NCBI RefSeq assembly: GCF_020531905.1
Contig: NZ_JAJAWG010000006.1
Span: 1-64,000 of the forward strand
DNA: 64,000 nucleotides
Direction: 5' to 3'
Source: Deefgea salmonis
Lineage (GTDB): Bacteria > Pseudomonadota > Gammaproteobacteria > Burkholderiales > Chitinibacteraceae
In this document: positions 1-8,612 of the stretch, one piece after another
How positions within the stretch are numbered: position 1 is the first letter of the stretch
How the letters are laid out: the number at the start of each line of letters is the position of its first letter
Program-made: the position numbers and the translations under genes
The notes under the pieces: generated by a model
Databases searched by the model: none
The model's input: the letters and a program-made list of their open reading frames with translations, nothing else
Told to the model about the DNA's origin: nothing

Positions 1-360
1 AGCTTTTCGATGCTTAAACATCAAAATGAATCACCGAAGAAGCAAAGGCCAGAGAAAAGCCAATTCAGAACTCAAACTCCAGCAAAAACGACGATTTAAT
101 CTGCGGTTTGCTGATGGTTTAGGTAAACCCAATTTTGGGTTGATTTTCTCCGCGTCTCTGCGCCTCTGCATCAGCTTTTCGATGCTTAAACATCAAAATG
201 AATCACCGAAGAAGCAAAGGCCAGAGAAAAGCCAATTCAGAACTCAAACTCCAGCAAAAACGACGATTTAACCTGTGGTTTGCTGATGGTTTAGGTAAAC
301 CCAATTTTGGGTTGATTTTCTCCGCGTCTCTGCGTCTCTGCGTCTCTGCGTCGGCTTTTC
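1..360. repeat. Tandem 172-bp repeat, two copies, cut by window edge
   Basis: Bases 1-172 recur almost unchanged from 173, and a third copy begins near 353 and diverges within about 12 bases. Each unit holds a short palindrome with arms AACCCAAT/ATTGGGTT (126-141 and 298-313) and ends in a CGTCTCTG microsatellite. The second copy has one extra 8-bp step of this microsatellite, giving 180 bp. Reading frames across it (an 81-residue and a 69-residue one) are the same repeat read twice and look non-coding. The array probably continues upstream of the window. Strings of the type CTCCGCGTCTCTGCGCCTCTGC occur as intergenic repeats in many bacteria, from general knowledge; their function is not known to me. 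Confidence 0.9.
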
Positions 361-363
361 GAT

Positions 364-789
364 TTAAAACTTACCGTAAGGCTTTAAGCTACCGTCTTTA
401 CCAATGATTTCGACCGCAATGGTGCCGACTTTATACTCGCCCATGCCCGGTGATGTGGCGGGCATGCCCGACACCGTAATGCCTTTGGCGTTGGGTTTTT
501 CTTTGAGCAATTTACGAATCGCATTGGCTGGCACATGGCCTTCAATGGCATAGCCTTGCATCACAATCGTATGGCAGCTTTGGGCAATATCGGTGCCGTA
601 TTGCTGCTTGATGCTTTGCATGTCTTGACGCACCACTTCTTTAATATCAAAGCCGGCGTTACGCAAATATTTCGCGTGCTCACCGCAGCAACCGCAATAC
701 GGATCTTTATACATGGTGCCGGCTGGCAAAGCGGCTAGCGCCAAGGTGGGGGCAAATAAAACTGCACTCAAAACTGCTTTTAAAGACAT
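364..789 (-). CDS. DUF411 family periplasmic metal-binding protein
   Basis: A 141-residue secreted protein with a Sec signal peptide of about 19 residues (cleavage near ALA-A). It has the DUF411 pattern: a YCGCCGEH motif (Cys32, Cys34, Cys35, His38), a later SCH (Cys72, His73) and EGHVP (His85), all plausible soft-metal ligands. DUF411 proteins often sit beside copper or silver resistance genes, and here the gene follows a multicopper oxidase on the same strand with a 163-bp gap. A clear AAGGAAAT ribosome site precedes the ATG. Inferred role: periplasmic copper binding or transfer. The family assignment is firm; the metal is inferred from context. Confidence 0.85.
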   Translation of the reverse strand: MSLKAVLSAVLFAPTLALAALPAGTMYKDPYCGCCGEHAKYLRNAGFDIKEVVRQDMQSIKQQYGTDIAQSCHTIVMQGYAIEGHVPANAIRKLLKEKPNAKGITVSGMPATSPGMGEYKVGTIAVEIIGKDGSLKPYGKF

Positions 790-952
790 GGTATTTCCTT
801 TTTTTTATGGTTCACCGCCTTGGCGCAGGCGATGGCAACGCGCCAAGACGATGAATTAATCTATTGATCTATGAATCTAAGTCACTGGGCAAACCTTTTC
901 GCACAAGGCAAAGCAAGGCGGCACCAGTACTTTTGCCTGCCTACTTATTGAA

Positions 953-2467
953 TTATTTAATCAGCACCTGCGCCATCATGCCCTGCCCTTCATGCTCCAA
1001 AATATGGCAATGGAACATCCGCAGGCCTTTATCGTGCTGCACCATTTTGAGCCGGACTTTTTCGTACGGCCGTAAATTAATGGTGTCTTGCAAAGCGCGA
1101 TACGGCGCATCTTGGCGCTTACCATTGAGCTCGCTATCGAGCAGCATAAATTGCGTGCCATGAATATGAAACGGATGATCCATGTGCGAGTTATTAAACA
1201 CTTCCCACACTTCAACGTCGTTCACTTTGCTGACTAAATCATTGCGATTCATATCGTAGCTTTTACCGTTGATCAAAAACGCCATGCTGTGCACGCCGTT
1301 GTCCATACTCATGGTTTCGCTAAACTCGACTTTTTTCATTGCCACGGCGCGGCCAAAATCAGCGATTTTTCGCAATGTCGCGGGTACTTTGGGCGTTGGC
1401 CCTGCGGTGAATTGCAGCGTGGCCAAAACGCGTTCAACTTCTGGCGCGACTTTGCCCATTTTTTCGCGGTTATACACCAAGGCTTTGAGCGTAGTTTTGG
1501 CGCTGCTGCCGTCACCGACAATTAATTCTGCGCGCTGGCCGGGCACCAACAATAGCTCTTCAACTACCCGTGGTTTTTCGAGCAAACCACCGTCGCTACC
1601 GACCACGGTGATTTTTTGCCCCGGTATCGCCAAGCGCAAATAGCGCGCGCTGCAGGCATTCCACACCCGCACTCGCTGACGGCCAGCAATCGTTATCACT
1701 GGTTCACGCTGACCATTAACCAGCGCAAACTGCCCTTCGCGGCCATTCATCCAGTCGTTGGCGGTGTTATCTGGAATCGACGCATCAGCCGCCAATTTAA
1801 GGTCGGAAATCACCCAATGCTGCTCGGAAAAACCCGCCAAAGGATCAGTTTTGCTACGCACAATAAATAAACCGGCTAAACCGCGATACACCTGCTCAGG
1901 CGTGTCGCCATGCGGATGCGGGTGATACCAATACGTACCAGCGCAGTTTTTTGGCAATTTAAAGCGATACATATGCTCACCGCCCGCTGGCACCGCATCA
2001 TGCGGATTGCCGTCTTGCTCTGGCGGCACGGGCATGCCGTGCCAATGAATCGTTGATGCTTGCGCCAACTGATTCACAAAGCGAATTTCCACTTCGTCGC
2101 CTTCAAACGCTTCAATCAAGGGGCCGGGCACTTGGCCGTTATACAACCACATGCTGGTTTTTTTACCGGGCACTAATTCCACTTCATGCGCGGCAGCGGT
2201 CAGCGTGGCGGCCATTTTATTGGCGCTACTGCTGTTTAAAACTTTTAATGCCTGTAATGGCTGGCCCGCGGGCAAGGCCGATTCGGGCAACAAGGGCATA
2301 TCGGCCACGGTTTTTAGCGGCTGCGGCATGGCGGCTGATCCACCCTGCGCAGCATGACCTTGATGCGCGGAATGGTCCATTGCGGGATCCATTCCCGCCC
2401 AAGCGGTGGGCAAGCACAGCAAAGCACCGCTGGCGCTAGAGCTAAATAAAAACTGACGTCGATTCAT
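953..2467 (-). CDS. Multicopper oxidase, CopA/CueO type, Tat-exported
   Basis: A 504-residue multicopper oxidase, likely oxidising Cu(I) in the periplasm. The N-terminus has a twin-arginine signal (NRRQFLF, then a hydrophobic stretch ending TAWA). A Met/His-rich segment follows at about residues 25-50, as in copper-handling members. All four copper motifs are visible: HWHGMPVP (from 141), YWYHPHPHG (about 179-187), HPFHIHG (about 435) and FHCHILEHEGQGMM near the C-terminus, with the Cys-His bridge to the type 1 copper. An AGAGGTGG ribosome site lies upstream. It is the central gene of a small copper cluster with the DUF411 protein. CopA versus CueO orthology cannot be settled by eye. Confidence 0.93.
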   Translation of the reverse strand: MNRRQFLFSSSASGALLCLPTAWAGMDPAMDHSAHQGHAAQGGSAAMPQPLKTVADMPLLPESALPAGQPLQALKVLNSSSANKMAATLTAAAHEVELVPGKKTSMWLYNGQVPGPLIEAFEGDEVEIRFVNQLAQASTIHWHGMPVPPEQDGNPHDAVPAGGEHMYRFKLPKNCAGTYWYHPHPHGDTPEQVYRGLAGLFIVRSKTDPLAGFSEQHWVISDLKLAADASIPDNTANDWMNGREGQFALVNGQREPVITIAGRQRVRVWNACSARYLRLAIPGQKITVVGSDGGLLEKPRVVEELLLVPGQRAELIVGDGSSAKTTLKALVYNREKMGKVAPEVERVLATLQFTAGPTPKVPATLRKIADFGRAVAMKKVEFSETMSMDNGVHSMAFLINGKSYDMNRNDLVSKVNDVEVWEVFNNSHMDHPFHIHGTQFMLLDSELNGKRQDAPYRALQDTINLRPYEKVRLKMVQHDKGLRMFHCHILEHEGQGMMAQVLIK

Positions 2468-2522
2468 AAACCACCTCTAAATCACAGACTGAGCAAACAA
2501 CGGCTCAATTCACAATAAACTG

Positions 2523-2569
2523 GGGTATTGCCATGCAAATGATTATTTATAATGCATTGATAGCAATAC
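2523..2569. repeat. GGGTAT-family inverted repeat upstream of the oxidase gene
   Basis: An imperfect inverted repeat of about 47 bp. The left arm begins GGGTATTGCCATGCA and the right arm is the complement of GTATTGCTATCAATGCA, around an AT-rich loop. It lies 55 bp upstream of the multicopper oxidase start and belongs to the family also listed at 10937, 16443, 29891, 36510, 45625 and 61992. It could be confused with a metal-regulator operator, but the shared arms point to the repeat family. Confidence 0.6.
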
Positions 2570-2584
2570 ATCTTGAATTTAGAC

Positions 2585-2856
2585 CATGTTCAGATTTGGT
2601 GTTGATGCTGTGCCGCGCTCGTCGAGCTGGGGCTTAAAATCCCGTCTAAGCGCACCGAGTGCGGAGAGAGACAAACGGTTTCATCGTTTGGCTCACGACA
2701 ATCGAGGGCACAGCGGAGCTGGGCGCGCTCGGGTCGCCTTTCTTTTCCCCCATTTTCTTTGGCGAGTCAAAGAAAATGGGGTCCCCGTCGCGGACTGCGA
2801 CTGTAAAACAATGTGCCGCAGGCACTTAAAACCATCAACACGTAATCTGAACATTG
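2585..2856. mobile_element. MITE-like element, family 1, copy 1 (272 bp)
   Basis: Bounded by near-perfect 24-bp terminal inverted repeats: the left end ATGTTCAGATTTGGTGTTGATG is matched by the complement of the right end with two differences. The same termini bracket a 209-bp element at 21043-21251 with a different interior. The interior here contains an inverted repeat around CCCATTTTCTTTGGCGAGTCAAAGAAAATGGG and no convincing gene. No transposase is encoded, so mobility would need help from elsewhere. The element lies inside the copper gene cluster. Confidence 0.75.
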
Positions 2857-3058
2857 CCTGAATTTACTGATATTAAAATGGGGACTTGATGCAGCGCAGC
2901 GCGGCGATCTCGGGCATTCAACCCGATCACGCCCGCAAAACATGCGCGGCGCTAGCAGCAAAATTCAAAGCCATTTAAATCAGTAAACACGAATGACAAC
3001 TGCAGCGCTACCCAGCTTTATTCAGAGCAATAAAGCGAGGACAGCGCCTAAGTCGCGC
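2857..3058. other. Intergenic stretch with a weak long-range inverted repeat
   Basis: No gene is supported. AATTTACTGAT (about 2861) pairs with the complement of ATCAGTAAA (about 2981-2992), enclosing about 130 bp of GC-rich DNA. This may be a decayed small element next to the MITE, or chance. The bases just before 3058 show no obvious terminator for the gene that ends at 3059. Confidence 0.4.
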
Positions 3059-3394
3059 CTAAGCGCGCAGTAGAGGAGGAGGTAATAACGGTGGCCGACT
3101 TAAACCGACCTGCATGATGGCATCATGACTATTTTGAATGGTGCCAGCCGACGCCAATTGCGCTTGCGGCAACAGCATCGGCAATGCCGCAGCACAAGCG
3201 CCGCAATGACTCATTTTGGCATTACTCGCCGCATGATCATGCTGGTCTTGCTGGCATTCTGTTTTTGCTAACGGCTCAATCACCGCGTTATGGCACAGCA
3301 CGGCGCCAGCCGACGGCAACTGCTTAGCCGCCGCCACATTCAGTGACAGCACCAGCGAGATCAATAGCAAAAAGAAGCAGCGGAACTTAAACAT
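3059..3394 (-). CDS. Small secreted Cys/His protein, copper-cluster associated
   Basis: A 111-residue product with a clear signal peptide (hydrophobic residues about 5-20, cleavage near AAA-K). The mature part carries CH (about residue 34), CQQDQHDH and SHCGAC, then a proline-rich tail (RPPLLPPPLL). The layout, a secreted protein of about 110 residues with paired Cys/His and a basic Pro-rich end, resembles DUF2946-type proteins found near copper genes, but I cannot assign the family firmly. It is upstream of the multicopper oxidase on the same strand, 591 bp away, with a MITE between. Metal binding is inferred from residues and context only. Confidence 0.65.
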   Translation of the reverse strand: MFKFRCFFLLLISLVLSLNVAAAKQLPSAGAVLCHNAVIEPLAKTECQQDQHDHAASNAKMSHCGACAAALPMLLPQAQLASAGTIQNSHDAIMQVGLSRPPLLPPPLLRA

Positions 3395-3472
3395 TTTTCG
3401 ATCTTACACTGCGCCTTGATTTGACGGCAAGGCGCAGACCGACAAATCAAGGCGAACTCACAATATTACCGC

Positions 3473-5818
3473 CTACGCCGTGCGCCGTGTGGCATCGAGC
3501 AATCGCCGCGCCGCGTCTTGCGGACTCATACTGCTGTTTTTCCAGAACGCATCCACCGCGTCAAACAAGGCGCTACGCACACTGTCTTGCACCGCCATAT
3601 TGTGCGCCCAAGACGGCAGCAACACTTGCTTACTGGCGGCACTGGCAAACTCACGCGCCGACTGTTTGGCGTAGTCGTCAAAGCGATTCATATTCACGTC
3701 GATGCGGGCAGGGATATTGCCTTTATACAAATTAAACACTTCCTGCCCTGCGCTACTCATCAACAGCGACACAAAGTCTTGTTGTGCCGCCGCCAAGCGT
3801 GGATCGTTTTGTTTGAACATCAATAAAGTATCGGCCGCAAAGCTGTACTCGCCGTTTTGCGTTGGCGCAGCCATACACAGATAATCAATCCCTTGCACCT
3901 TACCCGCTTGAGCAAATCCACCCTTGGCCCAATCGCCCATTAATTGCATCGCTGCCCGACCATTAATCACGTCCGCCGTGGCTAAATTCCACTCGCGCCC
4001 AGCGGCATCGGGCGTGCAATATGGTTTTAATTTACGCAAAGCTTCAAGACAGCGAATCATCACCGGCCCCGTCAATGCTGCCGAATCGAGTTGGCAAAAC
4101 GCCGAATGGTAAAACGATGCGCCACCCAAACCGCAGGTAATCGCCTCAAACAAAGTGGCAATTTGCCAAGCCTGCTCACCCACGGCCAGCATTGGCGTAC
4201 CCAATTGGCGCAGCTTTTCGGCCACCACAAAAAACTCATCCCAGGTTTTAGGCGCTTGCACGCCAGCGCGTTTGAGCACACTGGCATTCATCCACATCAC
4301 ATTCACCCGCGCCACACCCAACGGCACCGCCACATACTGGCCATTGGCCTGCAGCATTTTATCCAGCACCGCCGGCAATATGCGGTGCCAATCTTGCTGC
4401 TTCGCCACATCGTTCAAATTGGCCAAACCACCGTCTTTGGCCCAGTTTTGAATTTTCACCCCGCCAATGGCCGCCGCGGTTGGCGGATTGCCGGTAGCGA
4501 TGCGCGACTTAATCGTCGCCGCAGAATGATCCCCGACCGCATCCGCCCAATGATGACCTTGCTGATTGAGTAGCGCCTTGATTTCCGACACCGCGCGCGC
4601 CTCGCTCGATGCCGCCCAGCTATGAAACACCTCAATATCGGCCAGCTTAAATTGCCCTAGCGACTTCAATAAACGCTTGGCGCGCTCATCCAAATGCTGC
4701 AAGGTATGGCTCGCTTGCTGCAACGCCGAGTCGGTGGCTTGCGTCATCACATCGAGTCGCTCAGCCGAGCTGGCCAAGGTATGCGTCGCGGAAGATTGCT
4801 CTTGGGTGGATTCGGCAATTTGCCGCACCGCCGTCACCACACTGCCCATATGTTCACGAATCCCCAACATATGCCCGCGTGCGTCTTCGGCCATGGTGAC
4901 ACTGTGCGCCACGCGATTGGCCGTCAGCGCCATATTGCCCACCGCGCTTTGCGTTTCGCGGCCCACCGATTCGATTTTATGCGCGATTTCTACCGTGGCA
5001 TGGCTGGTGCGCTCGGCCAGTTTACGCACTTCATCGGCGACCACTGCAAAACCACGCCCCATATCGCCGGCACGTGCAGCTTCAATCGCGGCATTCAGCG
5101 CCAATAAATTGGTTTGATCGGCAATGTCTTTAATCACGCCAACAATGCCGCTAATTTCTTGCGAGCTGGCCCCCAAGCCATCCATGGTTTGGGTTAATGC
5201 CGCGACCGCTTCAGAGACTTTGCCGACTTCTTCCGACACGCGCAGTACCGAATCAGCACTCTCACTAGACAACTGCTGCGTTTGCTCAACCACATGATCC
5301 ATATCGCGGGCGTGATCGGCGATGTGATTAATGCTGACGGTGATTTGCTCCACCGTCGCCGCCGATGACGCCGCATGATCAGACTGCATTCGGGTGTCTT
5401 TACCCATTTGCGCGGTCACGGCGGTCAGCTCGGACAAACCCAAAGCCAGCCCTTCCATTTCGCGCTGCACATCGCGTAGCGTGCGCTGCACTTTATCGGT
5501 GGCCGCGTTATACGCTTTAAATATGGGCCCCCATTGCGCGTCGCTATGTTCTGGCAATCGCGCACTCAAATCAGCATGATCGCTAGCATGTTGGTGCATT
5601 AAATCGCGCATCTGTGCCACAGGCGCAAACAAACGTTGCAGGCCAAAAAACACCACCGCCAGCAAAACAGCGCCCGCCAGCACCATCATCAAAGCGAGCG
5701 AAAAAAACAGTGCATTGACCGCCGCATCTTGACTTTGCCCGACCCGCCACAACACCCCCAACATCAGCAAACCGTACACCAAAGCCACTGCGGCAATAAT
5801 ATGATTGCGATTTAACAT
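3473..5818 (-). CDS. Chemoreceptor fused to a GtsA-like sugar-binding protein domain
   Basis: A 781-residue fusion. Residues about 7-25 and 34-62 are membrane helices separated by a loop of only about 8 residues, so there is almost no periplasmic sensor. A HAMP-like and coiled-coil region leads to the MCP signalling domain with its conserved hairpin tip (about 230-265: [21 protein letters not shown]). From about 394 to the end runs a family 1 solute-binding protein (starting [33 protein letters not shown] further on) that resembles the glucose-binding GtsA of Pseudomonas. No signal or membrane segment precedes this domain, so it should be cytoplasmic. It may sense an internal sugar. It is divergent from mtfA with 241 bp shared. 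GGGGAG precedes the ATG. Confidence 0.92.
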   Translation of the reverse strand: MLNRNHIIAAVALVYGLLMLGVLWRVGQSQDAAVNALFFSLALMMVLAGAVLLAVVFFGLQRLFAPVAQMRDLMHQHASDHADLSARLPEHSDAQWGPIFKAYNAATDKVQRTLRDVQREMEGLALGLSELTAVTAQMGKDTRMQSDHAASSAATVEQITVSINHIADHARDMDHVVEQTQQLSSESADSVLRVSEEVGKVSEAVAALTQTMDGLGASSQEISGIVGVIKDIADQTNLLALNAAIEAARAGDMGRGFAVVADEVRKLAERTSHATVEIAHKIESVGRETQSAVGNMALTANRVAHSVTMAEDARGHMLGIREHMGSVVTAVRQIAESTQEQSSATHTLASSAERLDVMTQATDSALQQASHTLQHLDERAKRLLKSLGQFKLADIEVFHSWAASSEARAVSEIKALLNQQGHHWADAVGDHSAATIKSRIATGNPPTAAAIGGVKIQNWAKDGGLANLNDVAKQQDWHRILPAVLDKMLQANGQYVAVPLGVARVNVMWMNASVLKRAGVQAPKTWDEFFVVAEKLRQLGTPMLAVGEQAWQIATLFEAITCGLGGASFYHSAFCQLDSAALTGPVMIRCLEALRKLKPYCTPDAAGREWNLATADVINGRAAMQLMGDWAKGGFAQAGKVQGIDYLCMAAPTQNGEYSFAADTLLMFKQNDPRLAAAQQDFVSLLMSSAGQEVFNLYKGNIPARIDVNMNRFDDYAKQSAREFASAASKQVLLPSWAHNMAVQDSVRSALFDAVDAFWKNSSMSPQDAARRLLDATRRTA

Positions 5819-6059
5819 CGTGCAAACTCCCCTAAAACATGGCTTATATCAACCTAATCGGCACATTGAATCGTGCTCCGTAGTGGATTTGTCAGCAAAT
5901 CTCATTAGCCATTGATAATACAAGCACTTTTCTTACACACACAGCAGTCATTTATGACTGTTGCATTTCAATAAACACCGGCACCACCGACAAAATAGCG
6001 CGATTACCTTGAATTGCGCGCCGCGAGACCCATTTGTTGATCACGCACCAAGGAAAATC

Positions 6060-6872
6060 ATGCTCAACTACTTTCGTCGCAAACGCCGTGATCATTGGCT
6101 CGCCCAGCACCCGATTGACGATGCGCTGTGGTTGCCCGCCACTACCATGCCGGTGTTAAAAAACCTCAGCGTGAGTGAATTAGCGCGTTTACGTGAACTT
6201 GCCGCGTGGTTTTTACACACCAAGGTCATCCAAGCGAGCGAAGGGATTGAGTTTTCGGACCCAATGCGGGTGATTTTGGCGGCGCAAGCGGTGCTACCGA
6301 TTTTAAATCTGGGTTTTGAAGCGTATGACGATTGGCAGGAAATCATTATTTACCCGCGCCCGTTTTACGCCGACCACCGCCACGTTGACGCCATCGGCGT
6401 GGTACACGAAGGCGCGCAATTGCTCGCCGGCCAAGCGCGCGGCGATGGTCCGGTGCTGTTTTCGTGGAACGACGTGATGAATGGGCCGCATTTAGACGGC
6501 TGGAATGTGGTGATTCATGAATTAGCGCACAAGCTCGACATGAAAAACGGCGGCAACGCCAATGGTTATCCAGCGCTGCACGCTGGCATGAGCGAAGCGG
6601 CATGGCAGAGTGCGTTTACCGCCGCCTTTACCGACTTAAGCAGCAAAGCCGACGCTGGCGAGCATTCAGACATTGATCTGTATGCCGCCACCAATCCGGC
6701 CGAGTGCTTTGCGGTACTGAGCGAAGTATTTTTTGAAGCGCCGCAAATCCTCCAAGCGCACTACCCCGATGTTTACACGCAAATGGTGCTGTTTTATAAA
6801 CAAGACACCGCCCAAAGGCTGAGCCCCAGCCCTTACCGCCCAATCTCCCAATACAGTGAACCCAGCGCATGA
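6060..6872 (+). CDS. MtfA, zinc peptidase / Mlc titration factor
   Basis: A 270-residue cytoplasmic zinc metallopeptidase. The HELAH motif (His153, Glu154, His157) within WNVVIHELAHKLDMKNG is the MtfA signature. In E. coli, MtfA binds and inactivates the glucose repressor Mlc, raising ptsG expression, and has aminopeptidase activity. I chose the ATG at 6060 because AAGGAAA lies just upstream and the protein then starts with the usual basic MLNYFRRKRR; a longer frame opens at 5961 without a ribosome site. It overlaps rsmJ by four bases (ATGA), implying translational coupling. Whether an Mlc homologue exists here is unknown. Confidence 0.92.
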   Translation: MLNYFRRKRRDHWLAQHPIDDALWLPATTMPVLKNLSVSELARLRELAAWFLHTKVIQASEGIEFSDPMRVILAAQAVLPILNLGFEAYDDWQEIIIYPRPFYADHRHVDAIGVVHEGAQLLAGQARGDGPVLFSWNDVMNGPHLDGWNVVIHELAHKLDMKNGGNANGYPALHAGMSEAAWQSAFTAAFTDLSSKADAGEHSDIDLYAATNPAECFAVLSEVFFEAPQILQAHYPDVYTQMVLFYKQDTAQRLSPSPYRPISQYSEPSA

Positions 6873-7654
6873 TCGGCCTACGCCACACCGCCCCAATCGA
6901 CATCACCCACCAAGCACAACAACTGGGTATTGCCCTGTGGGATACCATCCCTGAAGGCGCTACGCATATACTGCAATGGAATACCGACCGACTCGAGTTA
7001 CTCTCCATCCATGATAAAGCCATTGTGTGCGTAGACTTTGTGAAAGGCGCGGCCGCACATCGTCGCCAATTTGGCGGTGGCCGTGGGCAACCGGTTGCCA
7101 AAGCGATTGGCATTAAGGGCGAATATATACCGCGCATTTTGGACGCCACCGCCGGACTTGGCGGCGACGCCTATGTGCTAGCGAGTTTAGGCTGCAGCAT
7201 GACGCTGATCGAGCGCACGCCGATTGCGTATTTACTACTGAGCGACGGCCTAAAACGCGCCGCAGCGGACGGCCAAACCGCCGAGATCGCTGCCAGAATG
7301 ACGCTGCATTTTGGCGATGGCCGTGCATGGCTAACTGAGCGCGCGCAAGGCTTAGGGCCGCTGGCTGCGCAAGAGTTTGACGTGGTGTATCTAGACCCGA
7401 TGTTTCCAGAACCGGGCAAACGCGCCAAATCCAAAAAAAGCATGGCCGCTTTTCAAACGCTGATCGGTGGCGACGAAGACGCCGACGCACTACTGGCGCC
7501 GGCGCGCCTGATCGCCAAAAAACGCATCATCGTCAAACGCCCCCGTCTCGCCCCACTGATGGCCGGCGCACGACCTGATTTTGTTTTTGACGGCGAAAGT
7601 ACACGGTTTGATGGATATCTGCCAACCGGTGGCATTCAAAAAGAAAATAACTGA
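6869..7654 (+). CDS. RsmJ, 16S rRNA (guanine-1516-N2) methyltransferase
   Basis: A 261-residue SAM-dependent methyltransferase of the small ribosomal subunit. Recognised by FVKGAAAHRRQFGGGRGQ near residue 55, the SAM-binding DATAGLGGDAYVLASLG (about 91), IERTPIAYLLLSDGL, and the catalytic-type DPMFPEPGKRAKSKK. Length matches the family. It starts inside the mtfA stop codon (ATGA), so the two are probably one transcript, although their functions appear unrelated. No unusual residues seen. Confidence 0.95.
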   Translation: MIGLRHTAPIDITHQAQQLGIALWDTIPEGATHILQWNTDRLELLSIHDKAIVCVDFVKGAAAHRRQFGGGRGQPVAKAIGIKGEYIPRILDATAGLGGDAYVLASLGCSMTLIERTPIAYLLLSDGLKRAAADGQTAEIAARMTLHFGDGRAWLTERAQGLGPLAAQEFDVVYLDPMFPEPGKRAKSKKSMAAFQTLIGGDEDADALLAPARLIAKKRIIVKRPRLAPLMAGARPDFVFDGESTRFDGYLPTGGIQKENN

Positions 7655-7717
7655 TGTATTGCCCCCCGAGCCTTTACCAGCAAGACTCACCCGCCAATAC
7701 GTCAACAAAAAATGTAG

Positions 7718-7747
7718 GGCGTATTCGCCGCGCAGCGGCAATACGCC
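7718..7747. repeat. GC-rich palindrome downstream of rsmJ
   Basis: GGCGTATTCGCCGC / GCGGCAATACGCC forms a hairpin of about 13 bp with one offset. It is REP-like, of the kind scattered in proteobacterial intergenic DNA. It could end the mtfA-rsmJ transcript, but no U-tract follows. Confidence 0.5.
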
Positions 7748-7822
7748 AGCCCCTCATTCGGCGCAATCCCTTTATGACCATGCCCAATGTGCCGCAAATT
7801 AGTTTAGCCAAACAAAAAACCA

Positions 7823-7841
7823 ACTAGACGACCGGTCTAGT
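7823..7841. promoter_or_regulatory. NemR-type operator 1
   Basis: A palindrome ACTAGACGACCGGTCTAGT, with TAGAC and GTCTA half-sites spaced by five bases, ends 18 bases before the nemR ATG. Almost the same sequence lies 27 bases before yqhD (8585). E. coli NemR recognises inverted TAGAC-type half-sites, from memory. Location implies autorepression. Confidence 0.8.
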
Positions 7842-7859
7842 CTGGTGTAGGATGCATTC

Positions 7860-8456
7860 ATGACTTCTGAACACATCGACGTACGTCAGCATATTTTGGA
7901 TACCGCCAAGCCGATTATTCTCGGCAAGGGGTTTTCGGCTGTCGGCTTGACCGAAATTTTAAGCGCTGCCGCTGTCCCCAAAGGCTCGTTTTACCATTAC
8001 TTCAAATCCAAAGAAGCGTTTGGCGAAGCCTTGCTGGAGGATTATTTTGCCAATTACTGCCAGCGCTTGGATGAAATTTTTAATGTCCAAGGCTCAAACG
8101 CCGGCGAGCGGATGTTGGCGTACTGGGGCAGTTGGCTAGAAACCCAAAGCTGCGACGACCGCGATGGGCAATGCCTCACCGTAAAGTTGGCCGCCGAAGT
8201 TTCGGATTTATCTGAAAGCATGCGCGGCAGTTTAGTGCGCGGCACCCAGCAATTATTAGCCCGTATTGCTCAGTGCCTAAGCGAGGGCGAGCAAGATGGC
8301 TCAATACCCCACTTTGCCAGTACCGAACAAACCGCACTGCATTTATACGAAATTTGGTTGGGCGCGACTTTGCTCACCAAAATTCGCCGCGATCGCAGCG
8401 CGCTCGAGAGCGCGATGCTCAGCACCAAAAGCATTTTAGGCGTAAGCCCAAGCTAA
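7860..8456 (+). CDS. NemR-like TetR-family repressor
   Basis: A 198-residue TetR-family regulator. The N-terminal helix-turn-helix contains VPKGSFYHYFKSKEAFG (about 39-55), almost the same as in E. coli NemR. The segment QCLTVKLAAEVSDLSESMR keeps the redox-sensing cysteine (Cys105 here, Cys106 in NemR), and LGATLLTKIRRD keeps the lysine equivalent to NemR Lys175. NemR responds to hypochlorous acid, quinones and reactive carbonyls by releasing DNA. A matching operator overlaps this gene's own promoter and another precedes yqhD, so it should control yqhD and probably curA. Confidence 0.9.
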   Translation: MTSEHIDVRQHILDTAKPIILGKGFSAVGLTEILSAAAVPKGSFYHYFKSKEAFGEALLEDYFANYCQRLDEIFNVQGSNAGERMLAYWGSWLETQSCDDRDGQCLTVKLAAEVSDLSESMRGSLVRGTQQLLARIAQCLSEGEQDGSIPHFASTEQTALHLYEIWLGATLLTKIRRDRSALESAMLSTKSILGVSPS

Positions 8457-8584
8457 CCATCGAGTTCACTACTGCGGTCTTTAGGCCGCCCATGGCGAAA
8501 TATTTTCCGGCGCTGCGCGCTTTACCGCGCAGCCCATCCCAACACCGCAATCAATCGCTCAAGCGATTATTTTTTAATTCAGTA

Positions 8585-8603
8585 ACTAGACGACCAGTCT
8601 AAT
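8585..8603. promoter_or_regulatory. NemR-type operator 2, upstream of yqhD
   Basis: ACTAGACGACCAGTCTAAT repeats the operator before nemR with three changes, all in the right half or spacer. It ends 9 bases before the yqhD ATG and just before the AAAGG ribosome site, a position where bound repressor would block transcription. Confidence 0.8.
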
Positions 8604-8612
8604 AAAGGCTTT

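Noticed and set aside
26-407. Two similar open frames (81 and 69 residues) in the tandem repeat
   Set aside because: They are the same repeat unit read in one frame; length is set by the repeat period, there is no ribosome site, and the basic Arg-rich product is typical of repeat read-through.
2534-2566. Fur or copper-regulator operator before the multicopper oxidase gene
   Set aside because: The AT-rich palindrome fits as the loop and arms of a GGGTAT-family repeat; it does not match Fur 7-1-7 or a CueR-type spacing.
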